NCBI GenBank assembly: GCA_963778165.1
Contig: CAVZTE010000006.1
Location: 165,501 to 229,500, forward strand
Length of the DNA: 64,000 bases
Direction of reading: 5' to 3'
DNA from: Bog-756 sp963778165
GTDB taxonomy: Bacteria > Actinomycetota > Acidimicrobiia > Acidimicrobiales > RAAP-2
Below, in pieces: positions 53,031 to 62,151 of the stretch. Positions within the stretch are counted from its first letter, which is position 1; each line of letters opens with the position of its first letter. The notes beneath the pieces are model-generated. The model searched no databases. It was not told the origin of the DNA and saw only the letters and a program-made list of their open reading frames with translations. The translations under genes were made by a program, and so were the position numbers.

Positions 53031-54534
53031 CTATGGGGCCGGGCTGCTGGACGCCGGTGTGGGGTCCGGATCGGCTTCGGCCTTCGGGTCCTGGTCGGGC
53101 TGGTTGAGCCGGTCCAGGGCCGTCGCGTCCTCTTTGAGCCGTTCGGCCAGCTGACGGCTGCGGTCGACCACGGTGGTCCGGATGGCCTGGCCCAACGACG
53201 ACCACGGTTCACGGTCGGCGTCGATGGCGGAGCGCAACTGGTCCACCAGGGCGTTGGGGCGGTCGGGTCGGGACGGGTCGATGCGGACCCGGTAGGAAGA
53301 GGCATCGGCACCCTCGGTGTAGCAGCACACACTGGCCACGTTGAGCTCATCGTCGATGAGGATGAGCGAGGCCCCCTTCAACGGGTTGGGCTGCGGGGTG
53401 TCCACCACCCAGCCCCCGGTGTTGACCACCGACACCGGCACGGGGAAGGCCGGGACGGCCCGGCTCTGGACGAAGGGCTTGTGGGTGTGCCCGAAGACGA
53501 AGGTGACGTCGGTGGGGGTGCCGATCTCGGCTGTCACCTGGGTGGCCACCGGACCGTTGAGGAAGCTGCCCAGCCCCTCCTGGGCGTGGGGACTGAGCAC
53601 GATCCCCTGGCGGTGGCGCTCCCGCATGGCCGTGCCGATGCCCGCCTTCAGCAGCTCGGCCACGGCGTGGGCCTCGGTGTCGGCCCGGATCCGCGAGGCC
53701 CCCGCCTTCTTGATGGCCCGTTCGATGGCATCGATCTCGGCGTGGATGGTCTGGGTGCTCTGGAGGGACTCGTAGAGGGACCGGGTCACCCGCATGATGT
53801 CGCCGCTGTCGCCCATCGACGACCAGAAGAAGTCGATCCACCCTCCGTTGTCCGCCTCCAACTGCCAGGCCTCGATGGTCCCTTTCCGGGGGGAGCCGAA
53901 CACCGTGTCCAGCACCGACATCATCCGGTAGAGCGGCTCGATGAAGTGGCCGTGGCTGAGGATGACCGACCGGTCGCCCGAGGCGCTCACCAGCCCCAGG
54001 TTCGGATAGCTCTGGATCACGCTGACCCCGTCGGCCGCACCGCCCCGGGTGGCCAGGATCTCCACGAAGCGGTCACGGACCGGCTCGGTGTCGTTGGACG
54101 GGAGCAGGTGGGTGGCGTGGCGGTCCCGGGGGGCCGGGACGGAGGTGGCGTCCGAGGCCAGCACCCGCAGGTAGCGGTCGTCGCTGGCCCGGGACCACAG
54201 GTGGTGGTCGTGGTTGCCGGGCACGAACCGGAAGGCCGGAGCCACGGCGGCGTCGGGCTTCCCCGGCCTCAGGCCCGCGATGAACTGGGAGAAGGCCCCG
54301 GCGGCATCTTCGGGCGCAGTGAGGGCCAGTTCGAAGAGATCACCGAGCACCACCAGCTCCGGGGGATCCTGGCCCGGGGTCCGGAGCGAGCGGAGGCACT
54401 CGCACAAGGCGGTGAGCACCGGCGACGAACAGGTGTTGTCGACAGCGCTCGCCGTCGGAGGTGACATTGGTCAGCAGGCTGTTGAGCGCCCCGAGGTGGA
54501 GGTCGGAGATGCACATCCAGCGGATGGAGGTCAT
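53031..54534 (-). CDS. Calcineurin-like metallophosphoesterase, frameshifted near its N-terminus
   Basis: The intact downstream frame (from 54467) has GDLFELAL, GNHDHHLW, LSHGHFIEPLYRMM and GHTHKPFV, four of the five metallophosphoesterase metal motifs. The first, CISDLHLG, lies upstream in another frame starting at ATG 54534 (AAAGGA 5 bases before). The two join at about 54455 if one base is removed, giving SDG-SAVDN. Product about 500 residues with a hydrophilic C-terminal tail rich in Asp and Pro. A large insert between GNHD and HGH (about 110-180) distinguishes it from small phosphodiesterases. Substrate unknown. Confidence 0.85.
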
Positions 54535-54619
54535 GGCGGTCCTTTCGGCCCCGACCGTAGTGCACCCCCGATCCGCCCCGGCTGCCGGAGCCCACCGCGG
54601 CGACGTCACACCCGCCATC

Positions 54620-54625
54620 TACCGT
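54620..54625 (+). promoter_or_regulatory. Putative -10 box of leaderless exonuclease gene
   Basis: TACCGT, 7 bases before GTG 54633. Favours 54633 over the GTG at 54624, which overlaps the box. Confidence 0.4.
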
Positions 54626-54632
54626 GGGCTCC

Positions 54633-55280
54633 GTGGATGACCCAGGTGCGTGTCGATCGGGATTCGCGGTGGTCGACGTGGAGACCACCGGGTTCACCCC
54701 CGACCTCGAGCGCATCGTCGAGGTGGGGGTGGTGGTCCTCGACCCGTCGGGCCACGAGGTGGCCTCCTTCTGCACCCTGGTCGACCCGGGCTGCGACCCC
54801 GGCCCCACCCACGTGCACGGCATCTCGTCGGAGATGCTGGTGGGCGCCCCCTCGTTCGGCGCCATCCACCCCTACCTGGCCGGACTGCTGTCGGGGCGGG
54901 TGGTGGTCGGCCACAACATCGACCAGTTCGACCTGGGCTTCATGCGGGCGGAGTGCCGTCGGTTGGGCGGGGAGGTCCTGGTGCCCGGGTCCATCCCCTC
55001 CATCGACACCCTGGTGGTGGCCCAGCACCATCTGGGGCTGGCCGGCCGGGCCCGGCTCTTCGAGTGCTGCGACCGTTACGGCCTGTCGTGGGACGACCAC
55101 CACAGTGCGCTGGGTGACGCCCGGGTCACCGGGGCGCTGCTCCGGGCCATGCGCAGCGAGCTCGGTGACGGAACCCTGGGCATCGCCGACCTCTTGTCGG
55201 TGGCCCATCGATCGGCCTGGCCGGGGGCTTCAGGGGTCCGGCCCACGGTCTGGGGTCGGACCGGATCGCTGACCGGCTGA
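54633..55280 (+). CDS. DEDDh 3'-5' exonuclease (DnaQ-like)
   Basis: 215 residues. VVDVETTGF (Asp-x-Glu), HVHGISSEMLVGAPSFGAIHPYLAGLL, VVGHNIDQFDLGFM (Asp) and DDHHSALGDARVTGALL (His and Asp) are the four acidic residues and the His of a DnaQ/RNase T-type nuclease. The C-terminal 40 residues are unassigned. Could proofread or trim DNA or RNA; not fused to a polymerase. Start chosen by the leaderless box; GTG 54624 would add three residues. Confidence 0.88.
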   Translation: MDDPGACRSGFAVVDVETTGFTPDLERIVEVGVVVLDPSGHEVASFCTLVDPGCDPGPTHVHGISSEMLVGAPSFGAIHPYLAGLLSGRVVVGHNIDQFDLGFMRAECRRLGGEVLVPGSIPSIDTLVVAQHHLGLAGRARLFECCDRYGLSWDDHHSALGDARVTGALLRAMRSELGDGTLGIADLLSVAHRSAWPGASGVRPTVWGRTGSLTG

Positions 55281-55286
55281 CCTCGG

Positions 55287-56243
55287 TCAGCTGGTGGGTC
55301 CCCCGCCGGCCACCGGCAACGGATCGATGGGGTTGACCGCCACGGCCGCCCGCTGACGGGCACCGCCCAGCATCTCCCCGGGGTCGTCCTGGCCTCCGGT
55401 GCCGGCCACCAGGGGTGAGCGGGCCAGGATGACCACGCCGGCCACCAGCACCACCAGGGTCACGATCTCCAACGACACCCACAGCGGTCCGGAGCGCAGC
55501 CGGTCGGCGAACAGGCAGAGACCGAGCACGATGCTGACCAGCGGGTTGATGGTCACCATGGTGGTCCTCGAGGCGGTGATCGGTCCGGCGTGCAGCGCAT
55601 TCTGGATGAGGAACACCGTGCCCAGGCCGGTGACGGCGAGCATGTAGGGCTCGAAATGGTCGAAGACGTGCCCCCAGCCGACCTTGGTGTACGAGGTGAT
55701 GGCCTTGGTCAGTGCGGCGGTGTATGCCGCGGTGACCGCGGTGGCCGCGCCGAACGCCGCCGCCCTCCACCACCGGGGCCCGTACCGGGCGGCGACGATG
55801 CATCCGGCGATGGTGGCCAGCAGGATGGTCGATGCCACCAGCCACTCGTGATTGGAGGGTATGGCGTTGCCACCCGACGGTGCGGCCACCAGGAAGAAGC
55901 CTCCCAGGCCGCCCACGATGACCACCGCGCCCAGCCACTCCTGCCACCCCAGCCGGTAGCGGAACCAGGTGCCGAGGATGAGCAGGAGGAACACCAACTC
56001 GGTGGTCAGCACGGGTTGGACCACGCTCAGGTCGCCGAAGCGCAAGGCCGTGGCCTGTAGGCCGAACACCACCAGCATCAGGGCGAACCCGATGAGCCAG
56101 ATGCCCCGTTTGATGGCGTGGGCCATCAGGCTCAGTCGCATGGTGGTCGACTCGGGTGCCGTCTCCACCCCGATCCGCTGGAGGACCGAGGTCAGGGCGT
56201 TGAAGAAGGCAGCAGCCGCTGCCAGGAGGTAGGCCACCGCCAC
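55287..56243 (-). CDS. DMT-superfamily transporter (NIPA/EamA-like)
   Basis: 318 residues with 9-10 hydrophobic helices in two halves. AYLLAAAAAFFNALTSVLQRIGVE is helix 1 with the Gln-Arg pattern of the NIPA/DMT group; FGLQATALRFGDLSVVQPVLTTELVFLLL and LIQNALHAGPITASRTTMVTINPLVSIVLGL are the signature helices 3 and 8. Substrate could be a small metabolite or Mg2+. GTG start at 56243, with another GTG two codons later. The soluble tail is Gly/Pro-rich. Confidence 0.82.
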   Translation of the reverse strand: MAVAYLLAAAAAFFNALTSVLQRIGVETAPESTTMRLSLMAHAIKRGIWLIGFALMLVVFGLQATALRFGDLSVVQPVLTTELVFLLLILGTWFRYRLGWQEWLGAVVIVGGLGGFFLVAAPSGGNAIPSNHEWLVASTILLATIAGCIVAARYGPRWWRAAAFGAATAVTAAYTAALTKAITSYTKVGWGHVFDHFEPYMLAVTGLGTVFLIQNALHAGPITASRTTMVTINPLVSIVLGLCLFADRLRSGPLWVSLEIVTLVVLVAGVVILARSPLVAGTGGQDDPGEMLGGARQRAAVAVNPIDPLPVAGGGPTS

Positions 56244-56298
56244 CGTTGTACTCGCAAATCACCTGGTGCGCACGCCACCAGGCGGGGTTGCCGGCCGT

Positions 56299-56727
56299 TC
56301 AGGGGTTGGAGGGGGCCCGGAGGGCATCCGGGCGGCCGCCGGGGGGGACAGCGGCCGCCCGGGTGGACCAGGCCAACCAGGCCTTGAAACCACCCTCCAA
56401 GTCGCCGGCCCGGCGCAACCCCAGGGCCACCAGGGACGCCGCGGCGAGGGACGATGCGTATCCCTCGGAGCACACCACCACCACCTGCTGGTCAGCCCCG
56501 GTCACCTCGGGCAGGCGGTGCCGGCCGTGGGGATCGAGCCGCCACTCGAGGACGTTGCGCTCGATGACCAGGGCCCCCGGGAGTTCGCCTTCGTCGGCCC
56601 GCTGGGCCACCGGGCGGATGTCCACGATGAGGCCTCCCGACGAGGCCACCGCATCCAGCTGCTCGGGCCCGACCCGGTCGATGTGGGTGCGGGCCTCTGC
56701 CACCAGCTCGTCAGCCGAGGGGCTCAC
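56299..56727 (-). CDS. Rhodanese-domain protein coupled to cysteine dioxygenase
   Basis: 142 residues from GTG 56727. One rhodanese domain: GGLIVDIRPVAQRADEGELPGALVIERNVLEWRLDP and VVVVCSEGYASSLAAASLVALGL with active Cys86. It should carry persulfide sulfur. The GTG overlaps the stop of the upstream cupin (GTGA), so the two are made together; this suggests handling of sulfur released in cysteine breakdown. An Ala/Pro tail ends the protein. The frame is open far upstream only as shadow of the cupin gene. Confidence 0.9.
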   Translation of the reverse strand: MSPSADELVAEARTHIDRVGPEQLDAVASSGGLIVDIRPVAQRADEGELPGALVIERNVLEWRLDPHGRHRLPEVTGADQQVVVVCSEGYASSLAAASLVALGLRRAGDLEGGFKAWLAWSTRAAAVPPGGRPDALRAPSNP

Positions 56728-57329
56728 GAAGGGTCGTGCGTGGCGGTGGTGTCGAAGGGGCCCGGGGGGACGACTTCTTCGGTGTGGACCACGCTGAGGC
56801 GGCCCCGGCCGCGCAGCTCGTAGTAGCTCATGGTGGTCAGGCGGGGCCCGTAGACGTGCACGCTGACGGCGGGTTCGGCCCGGTCGTTGCCGAGGTCGTG
56901 GACGTAGCGCGGCCCGAAGGTCCGGTGCTGGCCGGCGCTGATCTCCTGGGTCTCGATCAGGGCCACTCCGTAGGAGGTGGTCTTGACGGTGGTCTCGACC
57001 AGCTGGCCGCTGGCTACCACCACCGCACCGAAGGAGGCGCCGTGGTCGTGGAGCTGGATGGCGCCCCCCGGAGGCCACACGATGGCCCAGGCCTCGAAGA
57101 GGTCGGTGATGGCCAGGAGGACCCAGGTGCGCTCGGTGGCATCCTGCAGCTCGCCGATGGACGGGGCGGAGACGGCGAACCCTTCGGCGATGGCCAGCAG
57201 GTCCACCCGCCTCCGGGGACCGGGAGTGGTGGGGAGGGGTGCCCTCGGCCCGGCCGGCAGACCATCGGAGCGGTTTGGGGACGAAACAAGGTCGAGGTCT
57301 GCGGCCGGACCGAGGTAGGCGATTGCCAT
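56724..57329 (-). CDS. Cysteine dioxygenase-type cupin
   Basis: 201 residues. Cupin core with IQLHDHGASFGAVVVASGQL (His94, His96) and RYVHDLGN (His144), the three-His iron site of bacterial cysteine/thiol dioxygenases; no Glu ligand, as expected for the CDO family. VHVYGPRLTTMSYYEL is the conserved C-terminal element. Oxidises cysteine to cysteine sulfinate or a related thiol. ATG with TAAGGT 6 bases upstream in an AT-rich patch. Coupled to the rhodanese gene. Confidence 0.87.
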   Translation of the reverse strand: MAIAYLGPAADLDLVSSPNRSDGLPAGPRAPLPTTPGPRRRVDLLAIAEGFAVSAPSIGELQDATERTWVLLAITDLFEAWAIVWPPGGAIQLHDHGASFGAVVVASGQLVETTVKTTSYGVALIETQEISAGQHRTFGPRYVHDLGNDRAEPAVSVHVYGPRLTTMSYYELRGRGRLSVVHTEEVVPPGPFDTTATHDPS

Positions 57330-57335
57330 GCGCCA

Positions 57336-57341
57336 ACCTTA
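57336..57341 (-). promoter_or_regulatory. Putative -10 box of leaderless cupin-rhodanese operon
   Basis: TAAGGT on the minus strand, 6 bases before ATG 57329. Confidence 0.45.
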
Positions 57342-57421
57342 AACCCATAAAGCCGACGAATCAAGTCGCTTTTATAGGTTTCTGGAAGGAAGTCGGGACG
57401 GGGGGAGCGTGTCGACGGCCC

Positions 57422-58066
57422 TCATCCGCCGACCGAGGTGAGCCCGATCGGCGCCGGACCAGGAGTTTCGCTCTGATCCTGGTCTCCGTCGGCATCGGGG
57501 TCGGCAGTCGGATCGGGATCGTCGTCACAGGAGCCGGTATCGGGCATGTGCAGCCCCAGGGCGTACCCCTCGAGGAACACGTCGGCCTCGCTCCGCCGCG
57601 GGTAGCGCCGCTCCAGCTCGTTGAAGCGGCGGGAGTGGTTGGGCTCGAGGAGATGGGCCAGCTCGTGGACGATGACAGCGTCGAGGACCCAGTCAGGGGC
57701 CACCCGGAGCCGCTCGGAGATCCGGATCTCCCGGGTGCTGATGGTGCACGATCCCCACCGCTTGTTCTGGTTGGTGGACCAGCGGATGGAGGCGGGGGCC
57801 ACCCCGTCGAGGTACTGACGGCCCAGCTCGAGGGCCCGCTGCTCCAGATGGTCGTCGGAGGCGTGCAGGTGGGGCCGGTGCCGGGCCAGGCGGCGGGACA
57901 GGCTCTCCACCATCTGGTCGCGCTCGGTCCCCTGCAGGTGGACCGGGACCACCACCACGATCCGATCGCCCTCCCAGTGGGCCCCGGCGGTCTTCTTGCG
58001 GCGCTTGCTCACCCGGACCTCGACGTCCGGCCGGAACAGCGTGGGGTGCTCTGTGGTGTAGGTCAT
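57422..58066 (-). CDS. YgjP-like zinc metallopeptidase (M48-related, SprT-like)
   Basis: 214 residues. IRWSTNQNKRWGSCTISTREIRIS, then VIVHELAHLLEPNHSRRF with the HELAH zinc site (134-138) and third ligand His144: the YgjP/DUF45 signature. The N-terminus has VEVRVSKRRKKTAGAHWEGDRIVVVVP. The C-terminal 35 residues are acidic and probably disordered. A soluble protease or a DNA-processing homologue; substrate unknown. ATG with TAGCCT 7 bases upstream. Confidence 0.9.
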   Translation of the reverse strand: MTYTTEHPTLFRPDVEVRVSKRRKKTAGAHWEGDRIVVVVPVHLQGTERDQMVESLSRRLARHRPHLHASDDHLEQRALELGRQYLDGVAPASIRWSTNQNKRWGSCTISTREIRISERLRVAPDWVLDAVIVHELAHLLEPNHSRRFNELERRYPRRSEADVFLEGYALGLHMPDTGSCDDDPDPTADPDADGDQDQSETPGPAPIGLTSVGG

Positions 58067-58073
58067 GGCGGGC

Positions 58074-58079
58074 AGGCTA
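58074..58079 (-). promoter_or_regulatory. Putative -10 box of leaderless YgjP-like gene
   Basis: TAGCCT on the minus strand with a 7-base gap to ATG 58066. Confidence 0.4.
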
Positions 58080-58226
58080 GGGACGGGCTGTGACAGGCAT
58101 GGGCGGCGGGTTCCCCTCGATGGCTGGTGATCGGCGGATCAGGATCCTCGGGTGCTCAGGCTACGACGCGCCGGTCGCCAGAGGAACGACCCGTCGGCCC
58201 GAATGGGAGACCACCAGGCCCGACGG

Positions 58227-58232
58227 TACGAT
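58227..58232 (+). promoter_or_regulatory. Putative -10 box of leaderless DUF3817 gene
   Basis: TACGAT, then TGCCGG, then GTG 58239. The same spacer hexamer TGCCGG stands between box and start at murA. Confidence 0.45.
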
Positions 58233-58238
58233 TGCCGG

Positions 58239-58862
58239 GTGCGCCCATCCTTCACGCCCCGGGCCGGGTCCGACCAGGGGTCACCGGGCCGAGCCGGGCA
58301 CCGCCGACGCCCTGCTGCCACATTGACCGACCCGTCACCACCTGCCCCGACGCCGCCGGGGTCGCCGCGGCCGAGTCCGCCTCCCGGCCACTCGGGGCCG
58401 ACTGGCCCGACGGCGTCGCCACCCTCGGGCCAGCCGATGGGGAAGCCCTCGTTCCACGCCCTCTTCAAGAAGAGCATGGAGGGCGCCCTGGTCCGCTACC
58501 GGCTCATGACCTTCATCGTCGGATCGGCCCTGATCATCCTGATCTTCGTGGGGGTGCCCCTACAGCTGTGGGCCGGCTTCGATTGGGTGGCGAAGATCGA
58601 GGGCACCATCCACGGCTACCTCTACCTGCTGTACCTGGCCTCGGCCGCGGACGTGGCCCGGCGGGCCCACTGGCGCCTGGGCCGCATCCTGGCGGTGGTG
58701 CTGGCCGGGTTCGTGCCCTTCGTGGCCTTCATCGTCGAGCACCGCGTCTACCAGCAGATGCGCCAGGAGTGGACCATCGACGAGTCGGGGGAGTGGGTCG
58801 AGGTCGACGACCCCGGAGTGGCCGGGGGCCCAGCCGGCGGCCTTCCCACCGACCGGGCCTAG
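58239..58862 (+). CDS. DUF3817 membrane protein
   Basis: 207 residues from GTG 58239. The first 65 residues are Pro/Ser/Gly-rich and disordered. The domain begins FKKSMEGALVRYRLMTFIVGSALIILIFVGVPLQLWAG, then IEGTIHGYLYLLYLASAADVARRAHWRLGRILAVVLAGFVPFVAFIVEHRVYQQM: three helices with the DUF3817 His-Gly and Glu-His pattern. ATG 58437 would give only the domain (141 residues); the leaderless box supports the longer form. Found widely in actinobacteria; function unknown. Confidence 0.8.
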   Translation: MRPSFTPRAGSDQGSPGRAGHRRRPAATLTDPSPPAPTPPGSPRPSPPPGHSGPTGPTASPPSGQPMGKPSFHALFKKSMEGALVRYRLMTFIVGSALIILIFVGVPLQLWAGFDWVAKIEGTIHGYLYLLYLASAADVARRAHWRLGRILAVVLAGFVPFVAFIVEHRVYQQMRQEWTIDESGEWVEVDDPGVAGGPAGGLPTDRA

Positions 58863-58887
58863 GGCCGAATCCGCCAACTGCGTCCGG

Positions 58888-60612
58888 TCAGCGCGCTCCC
58901 CGCAGCAGGGTCCCCGGGCGTGCCCCGGTGTCCTGGCCGTCGGCGAAGGTGGTGACCCCGGACTTGATGGTCTCGACGTAGCCCGTGGCGTCCTGGAGCA
59001 GACGGCTCCCGCCGGCCGGCAGGTCGCTGACCACGGTGGGGTTGCCCATCTGCAGGTGCTCGTAGTCGATGAGGTTGAGATCGGCCACCGCCCCTTCCTC
59101 GATGGTCCCCCGATCCCCCAATCCGTAGAGCCGGGCGGTGTCGTGGGTCTGCTTCTTCACCATCCACTCCAGCGGGAGCCGGTCACCGCGGGACCGGTCG
59201 CGGGTCCAGTGGGTGATCATGAAGGTGGGTTGCGACGCGTCGCAGATGACCCCGCAGTGAGCCCCCCCGTCCCCCAGGCCGGCGGCGGATCGGGGATGGA
59301 GCAGCATCTCCCGCGCCGGCTCGAGGTCGCCGTCCGAGTAGTTGAGGATGGGCACGTACAGCAGGCCCCGCCCGTCCTCTTCCAGCATGGCGTCGTAGGC
59401 CACCGACAGGGCCGGCCGGCCTTGGGCTGCGGCCATGCCGAACAGGGACCGCTCGGGCCCCGGCTCGTACTCGGGCGGGCTGCCCAGGGCGAAGGTGGTG
59501 CGGAAGGCCTGGTCCATGCGCTCGGCGGTGGCCGGGTCCGGCTCCCACGACTCGATGGTGTGGCGCACCTCACTGCTGCGCAGGGCGTCGACCAGGGCGT
59601 CGGGGGACAGCCCCTTGGCCTTCAACTCCTGGTAGGCGGGGATCTGGTCGAAGAGGGAGTAGGTGGTGAAGTGGCCCGAGAGCAGCCCGAACCCCCGTCC
59701 GGCCACCTGGGGCCACAGGTCGGCCCCCTCGGACACCGCCGTCAGGGACTCGTCCATCAGCTCGCGCCACAGCCCGGGGGCGTCGTCCACCTGTACCAGG
59801 GCGAAGGTGATGGGCCGGCCGATGGTGGCCGACAGCCGCCGCATCCAGTCCACCTCCTTCTTCGGGGTGATGATGTCCTCGCCGGCCACGCCGGCCGGGG
59901 CCAGCTCGAACACGCCGGTCCCCAGCTCACCCAGGGCCCGCCCGATGGCGAAGAGCTCGTCCTCGCTGGCGTACGTCCCGGGCACCGGCTCCCCGTCGAT
60001 GGCCAGGTGGGCCAGGGTCCGCGACGTGGAGAAGCCCAGGGCGCCGGCGGCGATGGCCTCTTTGACCAACTGCTTCATGGCCACGATGTCCTCGGGGGTG
60101 GCCACCTCGTTGCGGGCCCCCCGGTCACCCATCACATACGAGCGCACCGCCCCGTGGGCGATCTGGGTCCCCACGTCCATGGTCCACTTGCGCTGCTCGA
60201 GGGCATCGAGGTACTCGGGGAAGGTCTCCCACTCCCAGGCCATGCCTTCGGCCAGCGCCGTGCCGGGGATGTCCTCCACCCCCTCCATCAGCCCGATCAG
60301 CCACTCGTGGCGGTCCGGCCGGGCCGGGGCGAACCCCACCCCGCAGTTGCCGGTCACCACGGTGGTGACCCCGTGCCAACTGCTCGGGGCCAGCACCTCG
60401 TCCCAGGTGACCTGACCGTCGTAGTGGGTATGGATATCCACCCAACCCGGGGTGACCAGCAGGCCGTCGGCATCGACCACCCGGCTGGCGGTCTCATCGG
60501 CACAGGAGCCGACCCCGGTGATGTGCCCCCGGTCGACCGTCACATCGGCGGTCCGTGCCGGTGCCCCGGTCCCGTCGATCACCGTTCCGCCCCGGATGAT
60601 GAGATCGTGCAT
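58888..60612 (-). CDS. N-acyl-D-amino-acid deacylase family amidohydrolase
   Basis: 574 residues from ATG 60612 (GGGGGAAGAG upstream). HDLIIRGGTVIDGTGAPARTADVTVDRGHITGVG is the urease-superfamily N-terminal beta domain. VTPGWVDIHTHYDGQVTWDEVLAPSSWHGVTTVVTGNCGVGFAP has the HxH metal site and D-aminoacylase loop, and LGDGGAHCGVI is the last metal Asp. These enzymes deacylate N-acyl-D-amino acids or related amides. Large proteins of this type are numerous in mycobacteria and Acidimicrobiia, often with unknown substrates. Confidence 0.92.
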   Translation of the reverse strand: MHDLIIRGGTVIDGTGAPARTADVTVDRGHITGVGSCADETASRVVDADGLLVTPGWVDIHTHYDGQVTWDEVLAPSSWHGVTTVVTGNCGVGFAPARPDRHEWLIGLMEGVEDIPGTALAEGMAWEWETFPEYLDALEQRKWTMDVGTQIAHGAVRSYVMGDRGARNEVATPEDIVAMKQLVKEAIAAGALGFSTSRTLAHLAIDGEPVPGTYASEDELFAIGRALGELGTGVFELAPAGVAGEDIITPKKEVDWMRRLSATIGRPITFALVQVDDAPGLWRELMDESLTAVSEGADLWPQVAGRGFGLLSGHFTTYSLFDQIPAYQELKAKGLSPDALVDALRSSEVRHTIESWEPDPATAERMDQAFRTTFALGSPPEYEPGPERSLFGMAAAQGRPALSVAYDAMLEEDGRGLLYVPILNYSDGDLEPAREMLLHPRSAAGLGDGGAHCGVICDASQPTFMITHWTRDRSRGDRLPLEWMVKKQTHDTARLYGLGDRGTIEEGAVADLNLIDYEHLQMGNPTVVSDLPAGGSRLLQDATGYVETIKSGVTTFADGQDTGARPGTLLRGAR

Positions 60613-60747
60613 AACGCTCTTCCCCCTTGGTCGCCTCCGCCACGATGCTGACACGCACGCCTGTCCGGCGCAACGACGGCGGGGCCAGGGGATTCGGGTG
60701 GGCCGGCCTGGCGACGGTCGTCCGGCAGGCCCCGGACAACCGAAGGC

Positions 60748-61182
60748 CTACGGGGGCGGAGCAGCGGGCGGAATTGAGTAGGTGACCTGGGCTTTTGCCA
60801 CGAGGTCCTCGCCACCGTCCGAGTACATGGCCACCTCGGCCACCGCCAGCCGCTTTCCGAGCTTCAGCAACGTCCCGAAGGCCATGACGTCCACCAGGGC
60901 CGGCTTGCGGAGGAAGTCGATGTGCAAGCTGGTGGTCACGGCCAGGGCCACCGGCCCGATCTGGCCCACGATGACCAGCCAGGCCGCGGTGTCGGCCAGG
61001 GCCATGAGCGACGGGCCCGACACGGTCCCACCGGGCCGCCGGTTCATCTCGCCGATCCGCAGCCGCATCCTGATGGTGGTGTCGGTGATCTCTTCGACCA
61101 CGTAGGGGAGGGGTCCTCCGGGGAAGGCGTCCTCCAGAAACTGCTGGAGCTGGTCTACCGTCAGGACAGGACGAGGGGTCAT
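60748..61182 (-). CDS. PaaI-type hotdog thioesterase
   Basis: 144 residues from ATG 61182. Single hotdog domain: GEMNRRPGGTVSGPSLMALADTAAWLVIVGQIG has the thioesterase N-x-x-x-x-x-x-G(S)G and helix pattern, LAVTTSLHIDFLRKPAL the following strand. Probably releases CoA from aromatic or short acyl-CoA esters. It starts 158 bases from cysQ (divergent). A frame upstream of ATG is a shadow of cysQ. Confidence 0.87.
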   Translation of the reverse strand: MTPRPVLTVDQLQQFLEDAFPGGPLPYVVEEITDTTIRMRLRIGEMNRRPGGTVSGPSLMALADTAAWLVIVGQIGPVALAVTTSLHIDFLRKPALVDVMAFGTLLKLGKRLAVAEVAMYSDGGEDLVAKAQVTYSIPPAAPPP

Positions 61183-61340
61183 GGCTGGCAGCAGCGTACC
61201 CAACCGGGTCCGCCCTAACGGGAGCCTCACGGGAGCCCGCCGTGCTTGGTGCCGCCCTTCCTGCTGTCGTGCTCCATGCTGTCGTGCAGACTGTGGTGCC
61301 CCGTGCCGGGGCCAGGGGGATACGAGGTAGGAGAGGTGGG

Positions 61341-62111
61341 GTGGGATCAGTGGAGGACGCCGTGTTGAGCGACGAGCACCGATCGGCCGTGGAATGGGCC
61401 AACGAGGCCGGGGCCACGCTGTTGGAGCTCCGTTCCCGCTCCGAGCCCGGTAAGGCCTTGGGGGCCGAGGGCGACAAACTCTCGCAGCGGCTCCTGATGG
61501 ACCGGCTGGCCCAACGCTTCCCTGACGACCGGGTCCGGTCCGAGGAGTCCGACCAGTCGGTGCCCCTCGAGACCTCCACCGGGAGGGTGTGGAACGTCGA
61601 CCCACTGGACGGCACCCGCGAGTACTCGGAGGGCCGGGACGACTGGGCCGTCCATGTGGCTCTGGCCCTCGACGGTGAGGTGAAGGTCGGAGCGGTGGCG
61701 CTCCCGTCCCTCGGGGTGGTGCTGGGAACCCTCCACCCGCCGGCGTTGGCCGCGCCTGCCCCGGTGCCCCGGTTGGTGGTCAGCCGCAGCCGTCCGCCGG
61801 CCTTCATTCCTCTGGTGGCGGAACGGCTGGGAGCGGTCACCGTCCCCATGGGATCGGCCGGGGCAAAGATCGCCGCCGTCATCCGGGGCGAAGCCGAGGT
61901 CTACCTCCACGCCGGCGGGCAGTACGAGTGGGACTCGGCGGCCCCGGTGGCCGTGGCCCTGGCCGCCGGGCTCCACGCCAGCCGGCTGGACGGCTCGCCC
62001 CTGCGCTACTCCCGACCCGACCCGTGGCTACCCGACCTGGTGGTGTGCCACCCCACCCTGACCGGCGCGGTCATGGAGGCTTTGGGCGCCGCCGACCTGG
62101 AGGCGTCGTGA
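61341..62111 (+). CDS. cysQ: 3'(2'),5'-bisphosphate nucleotidase / inositol phosphatase family
   Basis: 256 residues from GTG 61341 (AGGAGAGG just upstream; GTG 61350 also possible). VRSEESDQ, WNVDPLDGTREYSEGRDDWAVHVALALDG and QYEWDSAAPVAVALAAGLHASRLDG are the three metal sites of the IMPase fold. The REYSEGRDDWAVH segment matches actinobacterial CysQ, which degrades PAP formed in sulfate assimilation and sulfation. Fits the cysH operon elsewhere in the window but is not linked to it. It may also act on fructose 1,6-bisphosphate or inositol phosphate. Confidence 0.87.
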   Translation: MGSVEDAVLSDEHRSAVEWANEAGATLLELRSRSEPGKALGAEGDKLSQRLLMDRLAQRFPDDRVRSEESDQSVPLETSTGRVWNVDPLDGTREYSEGRDDWAVHVALALDGEVKVGAVALPSLGVVLGTLHPPALAAPAPVPRLVVSRSRPPAFIPLVAERLGAVTVPMGSAGAKIAAVIRGEAEVYLHAGGQYEWDSAAPVAVALAAGLHASRLDGSPLRYSRPDPWLPDLVVCHPTLTGAVMEALGAADLEAS

Positions 62112-62151
62112 CCGCCGGCACGACCATGACCCACACCACGGCTGGGACGGT

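Noticed and set aside
53481..54464. 327-residue plus-strand frame opposite the metallophosphoesterase
   Set aside because: The minus strand carries all phosphoesterase metal motifs; this frame has none.
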